64,000 bases of DNA, from the NCBI RefSeq assembly GCF_000826655.1, contig NZ_JXJO01000022.1, forward strand, positions 1 to 64,000, read 5' to 3'. The first letter of the stretch is position 1. Each line of letters starts with the position of its first letter. The notes under the pieces are model-generated. The model had not been told where the DNA came from. It made no database searches and was given only the letters and a program-made list of their open reading frames with translations. This DNA is from Psychroserpens damuponensis. Lineage in GTDB: Bacteria; Bacteroidota; Bacteroidia; Flavobacteriales; Flavobacteriaceae. Positions 45,128-54,541 of the stretch are shown here, one piece after another. Both the position numbers and the translations under genes were made by a program.

Positions 45128-48100
45128 ATGAAAATAACTTTTTCTACAAAAGTTAGGATCCTTGTATTTTTACTTTTTTGTTTCTCAATTCATTCTATTT
45201 CTGCTCAGACCGAAACTATCTATATTGATTTTGGAAGTATTGGTACGAACGAAAGTGCTTCTCCTTGGAATAATGTCACTAATAATGTTTCAGGCACCAT
45301 AAATAATCTTATCAATTCTAACAGCCTCGAAACAGGAATAGGGTTTTCAATTATCGATGGTTTTACAGGGATTAATGTAGTTGGAACACAATCAGCAGAT
45401 CCTGGCTTAAATTTTCTAGAATCTGCTACACGAGATAGTTTTTATGGGACGACTTCCGATAGTAGCTCTTTAATTTTTAACAATTTAGTAATAGGTAAAC
45501 AGTACACTATCTCAATATTTGCTTCGCGCACAGGAGTGTCAGACAATAGAGAAACATCCTACACCATTGAAGCTCAATCTACACAAACCGTTTATTTAGA
45601 TGCTACTGAAAACACAAGTAACGTAGCTACAGCTTCTTTCTATCCTAAAGCAGATGGCACAATAGTTATAAATGTATCAACTGGACCAAACAATGATAAT
45701 GGTTCTGGTTTTTTCTACTTAGGAGTTATTGAATTAGAATACAGTGTTGATGCACCTATATATTCTGACAATGCTTTGCTAATAGATTTTGGATCTAACA
45801 CGAATCAAAGTAGTACTCCTTGGAATAACTTAACTGATCCTTTTATTTCAGGAAACATCATTAATTTAATAAATAAAGGAGGTAATACAACAGCAATAGA
45901 TATTTCTGTCACCGACGCTTTTAATTATTTTAATGAGGACGGAACCACTGCTCCTGGTACTAGCTTAGGCTTACCAATCACAGCTACAGGTGATAGTTTT
46001 TTTGGTAATACAACCGAATTTATAGGAAAAACAGAGCCAACAGGCGCTGTAGAGTTTAGTGATTTAAATCCCAATAACGCATTAAATATAACCATTTATG
46101 CATCTCGACTAGACTACGCTGTTCCTGACAATAAGGAAACTCAATATGTAATTGAAGGCTTAACAACAGAGACGTTATTTTTAGATATTGCAAATAACCA
46201 TAACAATACAGTCTCAACTAGTATTAGCCCTAAGGCAGACGGTACAATAAAAATCACAGCATCGCCAGGTCCTAATAATACAAATATTAATGGTTTTTTC
46301 TATTTAGGAGCTGTTGTCATGGAGTATACACCTCAACCTACATTATCACTAAATAGTCCAAATGGTGGTGAATTTTGGCAAGTTGGAAAGACACCTGAAA
46401 TAATGTGGGACTCTACAGATCTTAGTTCAGACATCGATTTAGAATATTCTACAGATAATGGCGCATCTTGGAATCCAATTGCCACTGTATCCTATCTAAC
46501 AAACAGTTATAATTGGACTATACCAAACACACCCTCAGAAAACTGTTTAGTGAGAGCAACATCTGACGCAATCAGTGACACAAGTAATGGTGTTTTTGAG
46601 ATATCTAGTGACGACACTAGTTGTAATATTGTTGTTATAGGATCCTCTACAGCTGAAGGTATTGGAGCATCTTCTCCTGAATTTGCATGGGTAAATTTAT
46701 ATGCTAAAGCGCTTTTTCAAAAAAACACTAGAATAAACGTAATTAATTACGGCAAAGGTGGATATACAACGTATCATTTATTACCAACAGGCACTCCAAT
46801 TCCTGGAGGCGTAGGAGTAACTATAGATACTGAAAGAAATATTACAAAGGCCATATCAGACCAGCCCATTGCTATAATCGTAAATTTACCTTCTAATGAT
46901 ACAGCTAATGGGTATCCTGTGGCAGATCAATTAAACAATTTCGCTACTCTATATAATGAAGCTGTAACCAATACTATCCCAATATGGATTACTACAACCC
47001 AACCACGAAATTTTGGATCTCCAACCCAAATACAAGATCAAATTGATGTTAGAGATGGAATAATATCCACTTACGGTACTAATTCTATCGATTTTTGGAC
47101 AAATGTTGCCGAAACTGACGGAACAATTTTAAGCCAATTAGATTATGGAGATGGAGTTCATTTAAACAACTTAGGACACAACATACTATTTAATAAAGTT
47201 TTAGGTAAAGACATTGAAAATGCTGATTGCATTTCTAATCTTCCAGTAGGAGCATATCTTTACTGTAATGATTCATGGAAAAACGATAATATGCCTTCTT
47301 TAACTACAGGCACTATAGATGTATTTATAGGTAAAGGAACCTATATTATAAATGCAGATGAAAATGTAGTAGTTAATGATCTTAATGTATCTCTTAACGG
47401 ATCGATAATAATTGAAGAAGGTGGAAGCATAACAGTAAATGGTAATTTAATAAACAACGGAAATCTTACGCTCGAATCCATATCTAATAAATACTCAAGC
47501 TTAATCGTAGAAGGAACTAGCACAGGAAATGTGAATTATAATCGTCATATAAATAATGCTGCTGGAGCAAATACTACAACTTCTAGTAACGACTTAATAA
47601 GTGCACCAGTAACAGGACAATCTTTTGGGGATTTTAGATCTGAAAATTCAAATATACCATCAGGAACTATTAATGGTGATCCAGCCTTTTTATTTGGAAC
47701 ATATAATCCTGCAACGGGAAATTATGTTTATTATTCACCAAATGAAGATAGTAATATTCTATCGGCAGGAATTGGTTATGTATCTGGATCAAGCGATGGA
47801 TCTGATTTTACATTTGTTGGGAATGTAGAAACAAGTTCTATTAACGCCTCTATAGTGTCTGGAGGAGTTAATGATTGGAATCTTATTGGCAATCCATACC
47901 CAAGTTATCTAAATGCTCAAGATTTTTTAAATAATTTATCAAACTCTGGGTTAATTGACGAAAGCGCCATTGGTATTTATGGTTATGACGGATCTGCATT
48001 AGATGGCTGGTCAATTTTAAATTTAGCCACAACTAATGCTAGCACAATCATTGCTCCAGGACAAGGATTTTTTGTTAATGCAGAAACATCTGGAGATATA

Positions 48101-48862
48101 GTTTTTACGCCAAGTATGAGAAGAGTGGGAAATGACGATGATTTTATTCAAGGACGAAATGCTAACCCATTAACCTATTTGAAATTAAAAATTAATTCAT
48201 CAAACAAGGAATATCATACCGATTTTTATTTTAATGATCACGCCAGTTTAGGATTAGACCCAGGATATGATGCTAAAATTTGGGACGCAACACCTCCTAA
48301 TTTCTCTTTGTATTCTCATTTATTACAAGATAACGTGGGCAGCCCAATTGCTTTGCAAGCTTTTAATTCTAATGATGTATCAGATTTAATAATTCCATTG
48401 GGTGTTCATGCAAATGCAAATGAGTCTTTAAGTTTTAGTATTTTAGAATCAACATTGCCAAATACCATTAATTTATACCTAGAAGACAACCTAAATAACG
48501 AAGTAACCTTACTTAATAATTCAGAGTATATAATTAATCCATTAGAGCAAATTTCAGGCACAGGTCGTTTTTATTTAAGACTAGAATCTAACCAACTTAA
48601 CATTTCAGAACAACCTCTAGAAAAATTAATAATATATGCGAACCAAACTAACAATACTATTGCAGTGATTGGCCAATTGCAAAATCAAACACATTATAAA
48701 CTATACGATGTTAACGGAAGAATAATCATTTCTAACACTTTAGATAGTGCTCAAACTCGACAATTTATTGACATTTCTCAATTAACTTCTGGGATGTATA
48801 TTATTGAATTAACAGAATCTGAGACTCAAATAAAAAGAGCTAAAAAGTTAATTATCCAATAA
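45128..48862 (+). CDS. SGNH hydrolase-like surface protein with T9SS sorting domain
   Basis: A 1244-residue secreted protein with a signal peptide to about residue 26. Two similar beta domains follow (about 27-205 and 213-400); both contain YxDFGS or LIDFGSN starts, FASR/YASR, and a PKADGTI...GPNN...GFFYLG ending, as in carbohydrate-binding modules. A KNH/PKD-like domain lies at about 405-490. The SGNH hydrolase domain (about 497-700) has block I GSST (504-507, Ser506 the likely nucleophile), an SND block and DGVH (D675, H678). The C-terminus has a DWNLIGNPYPSYLNAQDFL block and a T9SS sorting domain. It is a probable carbohydrate esterase. Confidence 0.85.
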   Translation: MKITFSTKVRILVFLLFCFSIHSISAQTETIYIDFGSIGTNESASPWNNVTNNVSGTINNLINSNSLETGIGFSIIDGFTGINVVGTQSADPGLNFLESATRDSFYGTTSDSSSLIFNNLVIGKQYTISIFASRTGVSDNRETSYTIEAQSTQTVYLDATENTSNVATASFYPKADGTIVINVSTGPNNDNGSGFFYLGVIELEYSVDAPIYSDNALLIDFGSNTNQSSTPWNNLTDPFISGNIINLINKGGNTTAIDISVTDAFNYFNEDGTTAPGTSLGLPITATGDSFFGNTTEFIGKTEPTGAVEFSDLNPNNALNITIYASRLDYAVPDNKETQYVIEGLTTETLFLDIANNHNNTVSTSISPKADGTIKITASPGPNNTNINGFFYLGAVVMEYTPQPTLSLNSPNGGEFWQVGKTPEIMWDSTDLSSDIDLEYSTDNGASWNPIATVSYLTNSYNWTIPNTPSENCLVRATSDAISDTSNGVFEISSDDTSCNIVVIGSSTAEGIGASSPEFAWVNLYAKALFQKNTRINVINYGKGGYTTYHLLPTGTPIPGGVGVTIDTERNITKAISDQPIAIIVNLPSNDTANGYPVADQLNNFATLYNEAVTNTIPIWITTTQPRNFGSPTQIQDQIDVRDGIISTYGTNSIDFWTNVAETDGTILSQLDYGDGVHLNNLGHNILFNKVLGKDIENADCISNLPVGAYLYCNDSWKNDNMPSLTTGTIDVFIGKGTYIINADENVVVNDLNVSLNGSIIIEEGGSITVNGNLINNGNLTLESISNKYSSLIVEGTSTGNVNYNRHINNAAGANTTTSSNDLISAPVTGQSFGDFRSENSNIPSGTINGDPAFLFGTYNPATGNYVYYSPNEDSNILSAGIGYVSGSSDGSDFTFVGNVETSSINASIVSGGVNDWNLIGNPYPSYLNAQDFLNNLSNSGLIDESAIGIYGYDGSALDGWSILNLATTNASTIIAPGQGFFVNAETSGDIVFTPSMRRVGNDDDFIQGRNANPLTYLKLKINSSNKEYHTDFYFNDHASLGLDPGYDAKIWDATPPNFSLYSHLLQDNVGSPIALQAFNSNDVSDLIIPLGVHANANESLSFSILESTLPNTINLYLEDNLNNEVTLLNNSEYIINPLEQISGTGRFYLRLESNQLNISEQPLEKLIIYANQTNNTIAVIGQLQNQTHYKLYDVNGRIIISNTLDSAQTRQFIDISQLTSGMYIIELTESETQIKRAKKLIIQ

Positions 48863-48870
48863 TAAAACCA

Positions 48871-50931
48871 TTAGTAGTTTAAAATCATTTCTATTTTAGC
48901 CTTTACTTTATCCGTAGAAGGAATCATAGTTTGCTCTAAAGTTGAATTTAAAGGTATTGCAGGCATATTTTCACTACCAATAGTCATTACTGGTGCGTCC
49001 ATATATTTAAAGCATTCTTCTTGAATTTTTCCAGATAACGCTCTTGCAAAACTATTATTTGAGGGTTCTTCAGTTACGACCAAACACTTCCCTGTTTTCT
49101 TAACCGATTTTATAATCGTGTCTTCATCTAATGGGAATAAGGTACGCAAATCAATGACTTCAATTTGATCTTGCATCCCTAATGCTTCACTAGCATTCAT
49201 AGCCCAATGCACTCCCATTCCGTAAGTAACAATCGTTAGAGTTTCTACATGATCTTGTTTCCAAATTTCTTGTAAAACCCATGCTTTGCCAAAAGGTAAA
49301 ACGTAATCTTCACTTGGCTCCACAGATGTTGCGCCTTGTGTCCCTGGCACTTTAGACCAATACAAGCCTTTATGTTCTAAAATCACTACAGGATTTGGAT
49401 CGTAATAAGCCGCTTTCATCAAGCCTTTTAAATCGGCTCCATTACTTGGATACGCTATTTTTATCCCACGAATATTTGTGATTACAGATTCTACTGATGA
49501 TGAATGATAAGGTCCACCACTTCCATAAGCACCAATTGGCACTCTAAGAATCATGCTAACTGGCCATTTTCCGTTAGATAAATAACAACTTCTACTAACT
49601 TCTGTAAATAATTGATTTAATCCTGGCCAAATATAATCGGCAAACTGAACCTCAACAATTGGTTTTAAACCAACAGCACTCATACCAACCGTTGAACCAA
49701 CAATAAACGCTTCTTGAATTGGTGTATTAAAAACTCTGTCGTCTCCAAATTTTTGTGCTAAAGTCGCTGCTTCTCTAAAAACACCACCTAATCGTCCTCC
49801 AACATCTTGACCATACAGCAAGCATTCTTTGTGCTTTTTCATTAGTTCTTCTACTGCGAATAACGCACAATCTACCATCACCACTTTATCAGCACCTTCT
49901 GGTGAACGTGTTCCTTTTTCTTCGGAAATTGGAGTAGGCACAAAATCGTTAGTAAATAAATCTTCAGGCTTTGGATCTTCAGCTTTTAAAGCCTTTTCAA
50001 AATCTGATTGCACTTTCGCTTTCGCTAAATTTTCGATGGTATCAATCTCTTCCGCAGTAAAACCGCTATCTAATAATTGTTGTTTTATAACTGGATAAGG
50101 ATCGCGAGAACGCGCTTCGTCCAAATCATCTCTATACCATTCCATTCTTACTCCAGAAGTATGGTGATTTAATAATGGTACTTTAGCATGAACCAAAAAG
50201 GGCCTTCGTTCTTCCCTAATTGTTTTTATTACTTTTTCAATGGCCTCGTAACTTTCTGTAAAATTTGCTCCATCTATTGAAATGGCTTCCAAACCTTTAA
50301 AACCTTGTGCATACTCAAAGGCATTTTGCGCTCTTGTTTCTGCAGCGTTTGCACTAATATCCCAACCGTTATCTTGTACTAAATATAAAATGGGCATTTG
50401 TTTTAATGCTGCCATTTGGAAGGCTTCAGCTATTTCTCCTTCAGTTACTGATGCATCTCCTAAACTACAAACTACAAATGGTAATTCTTTAAGTGTTTTA
50501 TCATCTAACCCTTGTAATTCTTTATACTGCATTCCCATTGCAACTCCTGTTGCAGGTATGGTTTGCATACCTGTTGCTGAGGATTGATGCGGAATTTTTG
50601 GTTTATCATCATCCTTCAAACTTGGATGAGAATAATAGGTTCGTCCACCAGAAAACGGATCGTCTTTTTTAGCTAATAATTGCAACATTAAATCATATGG
50701 CTCTAAACCAAATGAGAGTAACATGGCATCATCTCGGTAATATGGAAATGCATAATCTTGCGGTAACAACTGCATTCCTAAAGCAATTTGAATCGCCTCA
50801 TGACCACGTGAAGTAGCATGCACATATTTAGAAACTTGTTTAAAATTAGCTTCGTAAAGTTCTGCCATAGCTTTTGCTGTACAGAGTTTTAAAAATCCTT
50901 TTTTTAGTATGTCTTTATTTAAAGCACTCAT
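48871..50931 (-). CDS. branched-chain 2-oxoacid dehydrogenase E1, fused alpha-beta subunit
   Basis: The thiamine-diphosphate E1 of the branched-chain 2-oxoacid (or related) dehydrogenase complex, which decarboxylates and reductively acylates E2. The alpha half (about 1-320) has the ThDP motif in SLGDASVTEGEIAEAFQMAA, followed by the DN pair. The beta half (about 345-686) has LYGQDVGGRLGGVFREA, GMSAVGLKPIVEVQFADYIW and the C-terminal transketolase domain (VVTEEPSNN). At 686 residues it is the fused form usual in Bacteroidota. It lies 99 bases after E2 on the same strand. No E3 is present here. Confidence 0.93.
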   Translation of the reverse strand: MSALNKDILKKGFLKLCTAKAMAELYEANFKQVSKYVHATSRGHEAIQIALGMQLLPQDYAFPYYRDDAMLLSFGLEPYDLMLQLLAKKDDPFSGGRTYYSHPSLKDDDKPKIPHQSSATGMQTIPATGVAMGMQYKELQGLDDKTLKELPFVVCSLGDASVTEGEIAEAFQMAALKQMPILYLVQDNGWDISANAAETRAQNAFEYAQGFKGLEAISIDGANFTESYEAIEKVIKTIREERRPFLVHAKVPLLNHHTSGVRMEWYRDDLDEARSRDPYPVIKQQLLDSGFTAEEIDTIENLAKAKVQSDFEKALKAEDPKPEDLFTNDFVPTPISEEKGTRSPEGADKVVMVDCALFAVEELMKKHKECLLYGQDVGGRLGGVFREAATLAQKFGDDRVFNTPIQEAFIVGSTVGMSAVGLKPIVEVQFADYIWPGLNQLFTEVSRSCYLSNGKWPVSMILRVPIGAYGSGGPYHSSSVESVITNIRGIKIAYPSNGADLKGLMKAAYYDPNPVVILEHKGLYWSKVPGTQGATSVEPSEDYVLPFGKAWVLQEIWKQDHVETLTIVTYGMGVHWAMNASEALGMQDQIEVIDLRTLFPLDEDTIIKSVKKTGKCLVVTEEPSNNSFARALSGKIQEECFKYMDAPVMTIGSENMPAIPLNSTLEQTMIPSTDKVKAKIEMILNY

Positions 50932-50944
50932 ATTTTATTTTTTT

Positions 50945-51013
50945 GGCGTTCGAGCGGGCTTTTCGTTACAAGTCCTCGCTGCGCTGTGGGCTTTTCACTG
51001 CAATCCCTAACGC
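50945..51013 (+). repeat. GCGTT/AACGC-bounded small element, copy A
   Basis: A 69-base element in the E1-E2 gap, much richer in G and C than its surroundings. It begins GGCGTTCGAGCGGGCTTTTC and ends TGCAATCCCTAACGC, so the two ends form a short inverted repeat (GCGTT/AACGC). It shares these ends and the CGGGCTTTC and ATCCCTAACGC phrases with copies B and C at 62.8-63.1 kb. Confidence 0.65.
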
Positions 51014-51030
51014 GAGAATTGGATATCCTA

Positions 51031-52335
51031 TTATATTTTTCTATTTACATCAAATTGCTCGAAATAATCGGCTACGCGACGTACAAAACTTCCGCCTAAA
51101 AAACCATCTACAACTCTATGATCAAATGATAACGATAAATACATCATACTACGAATAGCGATTTCATCTCCATTTTCGGTTTCGATAACTTCAGGTCGTT
51201 TTTTTATGATTCCTAAAGCTAAAATAGCAACTTCTGGCTGGTTGATTATTGGTGTACCCATAACACTACCAAAGGTTCCTACGTTAGAAATGGTAAAGGT
51301 ACTGCCTTTAATATCGTCTCCTGCTAATTTGTTTTCTCTTGCTTTTCCTGCTAATTCATTTACATTGCTAGCAATAGTTTTTAAATCTTTAGTATCGGCA
51401 TTTTTTACTACAGGAACTATTAAGTTTCCGCTAGGTAATGCAGTTGCCATACCAATATTGATATCTTCTTTTACAATGATGTTATTCCCATCTACCGAAG
51501 CATTAATGTTTGGAAAATCTTTCACCGCTTTCGCTACTGCTTCAACAAATAATGGTGTAAAGGTTAAGCGTTCGCCATGCTTTTCTTGAAATGCCATTTT
51601 GTTTGCATTTCTCCAATTGACCATATTGGTTAAATCGGCTTCAACATAAGCTGTAACGTGTGGCGACGTGTGTTTAGAGTACACCATATGATCTGCAATC
51701 ATTTGGCGCATTCTATCCATTTCAATGACTTTACCTTTACCTTTATCGAATTGCAATTGCGGAATGCGATAAGCTGTTGGATCTTTTTCGGCAACTGGTT
51801 GCGCGAATTTATATGGTCTACCGTCTTCTATATATTGAAACACATCACTTTTTCGTAATCTGCCTTCGTGACCCGTTGCAGGAATACGTGCTAATTCTTC
51901 AAAACTGATATGTTGTTCTTTTGCTATTTCTAATACTAATGGCGAAAAGAATGTATTTGAGTTTGATGTTGAAAATGAAGTTGAGGTTGTTGATTGCTGA
52001 ACTGGCTTTGGTCTTTTTGGTGCCTTTTCTTTCATTTTAGACGTCTCGACTGCGCTTGACGAAACTTTTGTTTTATTAGAAGATTTCACTTCTTCTAAAA
52101 CTTCTAGAACAGCTATTACTTCTCCAACTGGCACAACATCTTTAGCTTGAAATAAGGTTTTAACCAATGTTCCAGATGCTGGCGCAGGCACTTCGTTATC
52201 AACTTTATCTGTAGCTACTTCAAGTATAATATCTCCTTCATCAAAACTATCTCCTTCAGAAATTAACCAATTAATTATGGTTCCCTCTGTTATACTTTCG
52301 CCCATTTTGGGCATCTTCAATTCAAAATTCTTCAA
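51031..52335 (-). CDS. 2-oxoacid dehydrogenase E2, dihydrolipoyl acyltransferase
   Basis: The 434-residue core subunit of the branched-chain 2-oxoacid dehydrogenase complex. It has a lipoyl domain (about 1-80, lipoyl Lys in EVATDKVDNEVPAPASG), a flexible Lys/Pro/Ser/Thr linker, a peripheral-subunit-binding domain (about 133-170, FFSPLVLEIAKEQHISFEEL) and a catalytic domain ending with the HxxxDG motif (LSFDHRVVDGFLGG). The start is TTG at 52335; the first in-frame ATG is at residue 8, inside the lipoyl fold. It is first in the operon, divergent from the Lrp-type regulator. Confidence 0.93.
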   Translation of the reverse strand: MKNFELKMPKMGESITEGTIINWLISEGDSFDEGDIILEVATDKVDNEVPAPASGTLVKTLFQAKDVVPVGEVIAVLEVLEEVKSSNKTKVSSSAVETSKMKEKAPKRPKPVQQSTTSTSFSTSNSNTFFSPLVLEIAKEQHISFEELARIPATGHEGRLRKSDVFQYIEDGRPYKFAQPVAEKDPTAYRIPQLQFDKGKGKVIEMDRMRQMIADHMVYSKHTSPHVTAYVEADLTNMVNWRNANKMAFQEKHGERLTFTPLFVEAVAKAVKDFPNINASVDGNNIIVKEDINIGMATALPSGNLIVPVVKNADTKDLKTIASNVNELAGKARENKLAGDDIKGSTFTISNVGTFGSVMGTPIINQPEVAILALGIIKKRPEVIETENGDEIAIRSMMYLSLSFDHRVVDGFLGGSFVRRVADYFEQFDVNRKI

Positions 52336-52417
52336 GTTAAATATCTTTTATTTCAAGAAATAAAGATAATAAATCATAGAATTTACAACTGTTAAAAACT
52401 TCAAAATAAACCCTAAA

Positions 52418-52432
52418 AAGAATTTAATTCTT
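52418..52432. promoter_or_regulatory. palindrome resembling an Lrp box
   Basis: AAGAATTTAATTCTT is a perfect 7-1-7 palindrome in the intergenic region shared by the E2-E1 operon and the Lrp/AsnC gene. It agrees at most positions with the E. coli Lrp consensus YAGHAWATTWTDCTR. A second AAGAAT half-site follows near 52450. Confidence 0.45.
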
Positions 52433-52503
52433 ATAAATATATTATAAAAAGAATATTTTACTTTTACAGCTAAATATAATCGTCTTTAAAATATTATTTC
52501 CTT

Positions 52504-52977
52504 ATGTTAAATACTCTAGATAAAATAGACACTCAAATTTTAAACATTCTTCAAACAAATAGCAACAGAACTACAAAGAGTATTGCTAAAGAACTAGGAA
52601 TGACAACGTCACCTATTTTTGAACGCATAAAAAAACTTGAAAAAGAAGGTTATATTAAAAAATATGTAGCCGTTTTAGATAAAAAGAAAATAGGGCTAAA
52701 ACTTACCGTGTTTATCGGCATCACTTTACAAGGACATACTAGAAGTTATTTAGAGAAATTTGTAAATGAAATAAATAACTTTCCTGAAGTGGTAGAATGC
52801 CACAGAGTGAGCGGGAACTTTGACTACCTACTAAAACTTGTTGTTGAAGACATTGAAGCTTACGAAACTTTTATTATATCAAAATTAACTCTACTACCTT
52901 ATTTAGGAAATGTACAGAGTTTAATTACGCTTTCTACCGGAAAGGAAACTAATGTAATAGATTTGAGCGCTTCTTAA
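52504..52977 (+). CDS. Lrp/AsnC family transcriptional regulator
   Basis: A 157-residue feast/famine regulator. It has an N-terminal winged helix-turn-helix (about 5-55; LDKIDTQILNILQTNSNRTT, then SPIFERIKKLEKEGYIKKYV) and a RAM ligand-binding domain (about 70-150; FPEVVECHRVSGNFDYLLKL). It is divergent from the branched-chain dehydrogenase operon, as BkdR is in Pseudomonas putida, so it probably senses a branched-chain amino acid or oxoacid and controls that operon. The terminator overlaps its last codons. Confidence 0.92.
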   Translation: MLNTLDKIDTQILNILQTNSNRTTKSIAKELGMTTSPIFERIKKLEKEGYIKKYVAVLDKKKIGLKLTVFIGITLQGHTRSYLEKFVNEINNFPEVVECHRVSGNFDYLLKLVVEDIEAYETFIISKLTLLPYLGNVQSLITLSTGKETNVIDLSAS

Positions 52978-52996
52978 CACTCAAATCTGTTACATT
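52951..52996. terminator. bidirectional terminator overlapping the lrp stop codon
   Basis: AATGTAATAGATTTGAG (52951-52967) pairs with CTCAAATCTGTTACATT (52980-52996), with a single non-standard pair. The left arm encodes the last residues of the Lrp-type protein. It separates that gene from the convergent GMC operon. Confidence 0.75.
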
Positions 52997-53010
52997 ATTA
53001 AGATTTAAGA

Positions 53011-54516
53011 TTAGCCATTTAAAATCATATCTGCAGCTTTTTCACCAATCATAATTGCTGGAGCATTAGTATTTCCTGAAATAATTGTTGGCATGATTGA
53101 AGCATCTGCCACACGAAGACCTTCGACACCACGTACTTTTAATTCTGGATCTACAACCGACATATTATCAATTCCCATTTTACAAGTGCCCACCATGTGA
53201 TGGTACGTTTCACAAGAGTTTCTTATATAATCCTCTATTTCTGCTTCACTTTTATTGTTTCCAGGATACACTTCTTCTTTCATCCACTCAGCCATTGCTT
53301 CAGTTCGGCCAAGTTGCTGACATAACTTGACGGCTTCGTAAATAGCATCATAATCTGCTTGTTCTCCTAGATAATTTGGATCTAAATAAGGATCATCTTC
53401 CGCATTTGCAGAATTTAATTTTATCTCACCTCTACTTACTGGACGTACTAATCCTGCACATAATGTAAATGCATTTGCAGGTCCTTCTAATCCTGGACTG
53501 TAATAAGGTAATCCCATAAATAAAGGCTGTAAATCTGGAACAATCATTTCTGGCTTACTTTTCCAAAATAACTGCGCTTCTAATAAGTTTGCTTGTGGAG
53601 CAGGAATTTGCTGCTTAGCTTCAAAAATAACACTCACCAAAATATGATCGTGTAAGTTTTGTCCAACTCCAGGCAAATCTACAACACTATCAATACCATG
53701 TTGCTTTAAATCTTTAGCATTACCAACACCAGAGAGCATTAATAATTGAGGAGAACCAATTGCTCCTCCAGATAAAACAACTTCTTTAGTACAGCTAACC
53801 TCGTGTAATTCTCCGTCTTTTTTATATACAAGACCCGAGCATTTTTTACCATTAAAGGTCAGTTTTTGCGCTTGAGCATTAGTAATTACTGTTAAGTTTT
53901 CGCGAGAAAGGGCTGGTACTAAAAAAGCTTTAGCGGCCGAGCAACGCTCTCCTTCTGGAGTTACTGTTATGTGATTTAAACCTGCTCCCCAAATATCTGT
54001 ATTAAAATCGTCTGTTACAGGTAAACCAACTTCTTTACAAGCCGCTATGGCAATATCTGAAATTGGGCTTGGTTTTTTAATTGTGGTCACATGTAATGGT
54101 CCATTTGCTCCATGAGCATCACTAGCTCCTTTTTCAAAATTTTCAGATTTTTTAAAATAAGGCAATACACTCTCATAATCCCAACCTTGACAACCTTGGT
54201 ATGCCCAATTATCGTAATCTGTTTTATGACCTCTAATATAAATCATACCGTTTATACTACTGCTTCCACCTAAAGTTTTTCCTCTTGGCCAATACTTAGC
54301 CTTATTTCCTGCATTTTTTTGAGGAACCGTCATGTATGCCCAATCTCTTTCTGTATTCCAAGTTGCTGGCCAACCTGCTGGTGCTTCTATATTTGGATCA
54401 TTATCTGGACTTCCGGCTTCTATTAATAAAACTTTATTTTTTACATCTTCAGACAAGCGATTTGCTAAAACACAGCCTGCAGAACCAGCTCCTACTACTA
54501 TATAATCGTAATTCAT
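53011..54516 (-). CDS. GMC family FAD-dependent oxidoreductase
   Basis: A 501-residue flavoprotein that oxidises an alcohol (choline dehydrogenase-like family). It has the FAD-binding start YIVVGAGSAGCVLANRLS, then PRGKTLGGSSSINGMIYIRG, and the C-terminal active-site blocks YHHMVGTCKMG and VADASIMPTIISGNTNAPAI. It is the last gene of a leftward operon with an aldehyde dehydrogenase and PaaK, so it probably supplies the aldehyde from a matching alcohol. Choline itself is possible but less likely given PaaK. Confidence 0.9.
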   Translation of the reverse strand: MNYDYIVVGAGSAGCVLANRLSEDVKNKVLLIEAGSPDNDPNIEAPAGWPATWNTERDWAYMTVPQKNAGNKAKYWPRGKTLGGSSSINGMIYIRGHKTDYDNWAYQGCQGWDYESVLPYFKKSENFEKGASDAHGANGPLHVTTIKKPSPISDIAIAACKEVGLPVTDDFNTDIWGAGLNHITVTPEGERCSAAKAFLVPALSRENLTVITNAQAQKLTFNGKKCSGLVYKKDGELHEVSCTKEVVLSGGAIGSPQLLMLSGVGNAKDLKQHGIDSVVDLPGVGQNLHDHILVSVIFEAKQQIPAPQANLLEAQLFWKSKPEMIVPDLQPLFMGLPYYSPGLEGPANAFTLCAGLVRPVSRGEIKLNSANAEDDPYLDPNYLGEQADYDAIYEAVKLCQQLGRTEAMAEWMKEEVYPGNNKSEAEIEDYIRNSCETYHHMVGTCKMGIDNMSVVDPELKVRGVEGLRVADASIMPTIISGNTNAPAIMIGEKAADMILNG

Positions 54517-54541
54517 AATTGTTATTTTTTAGGGTTTAATT

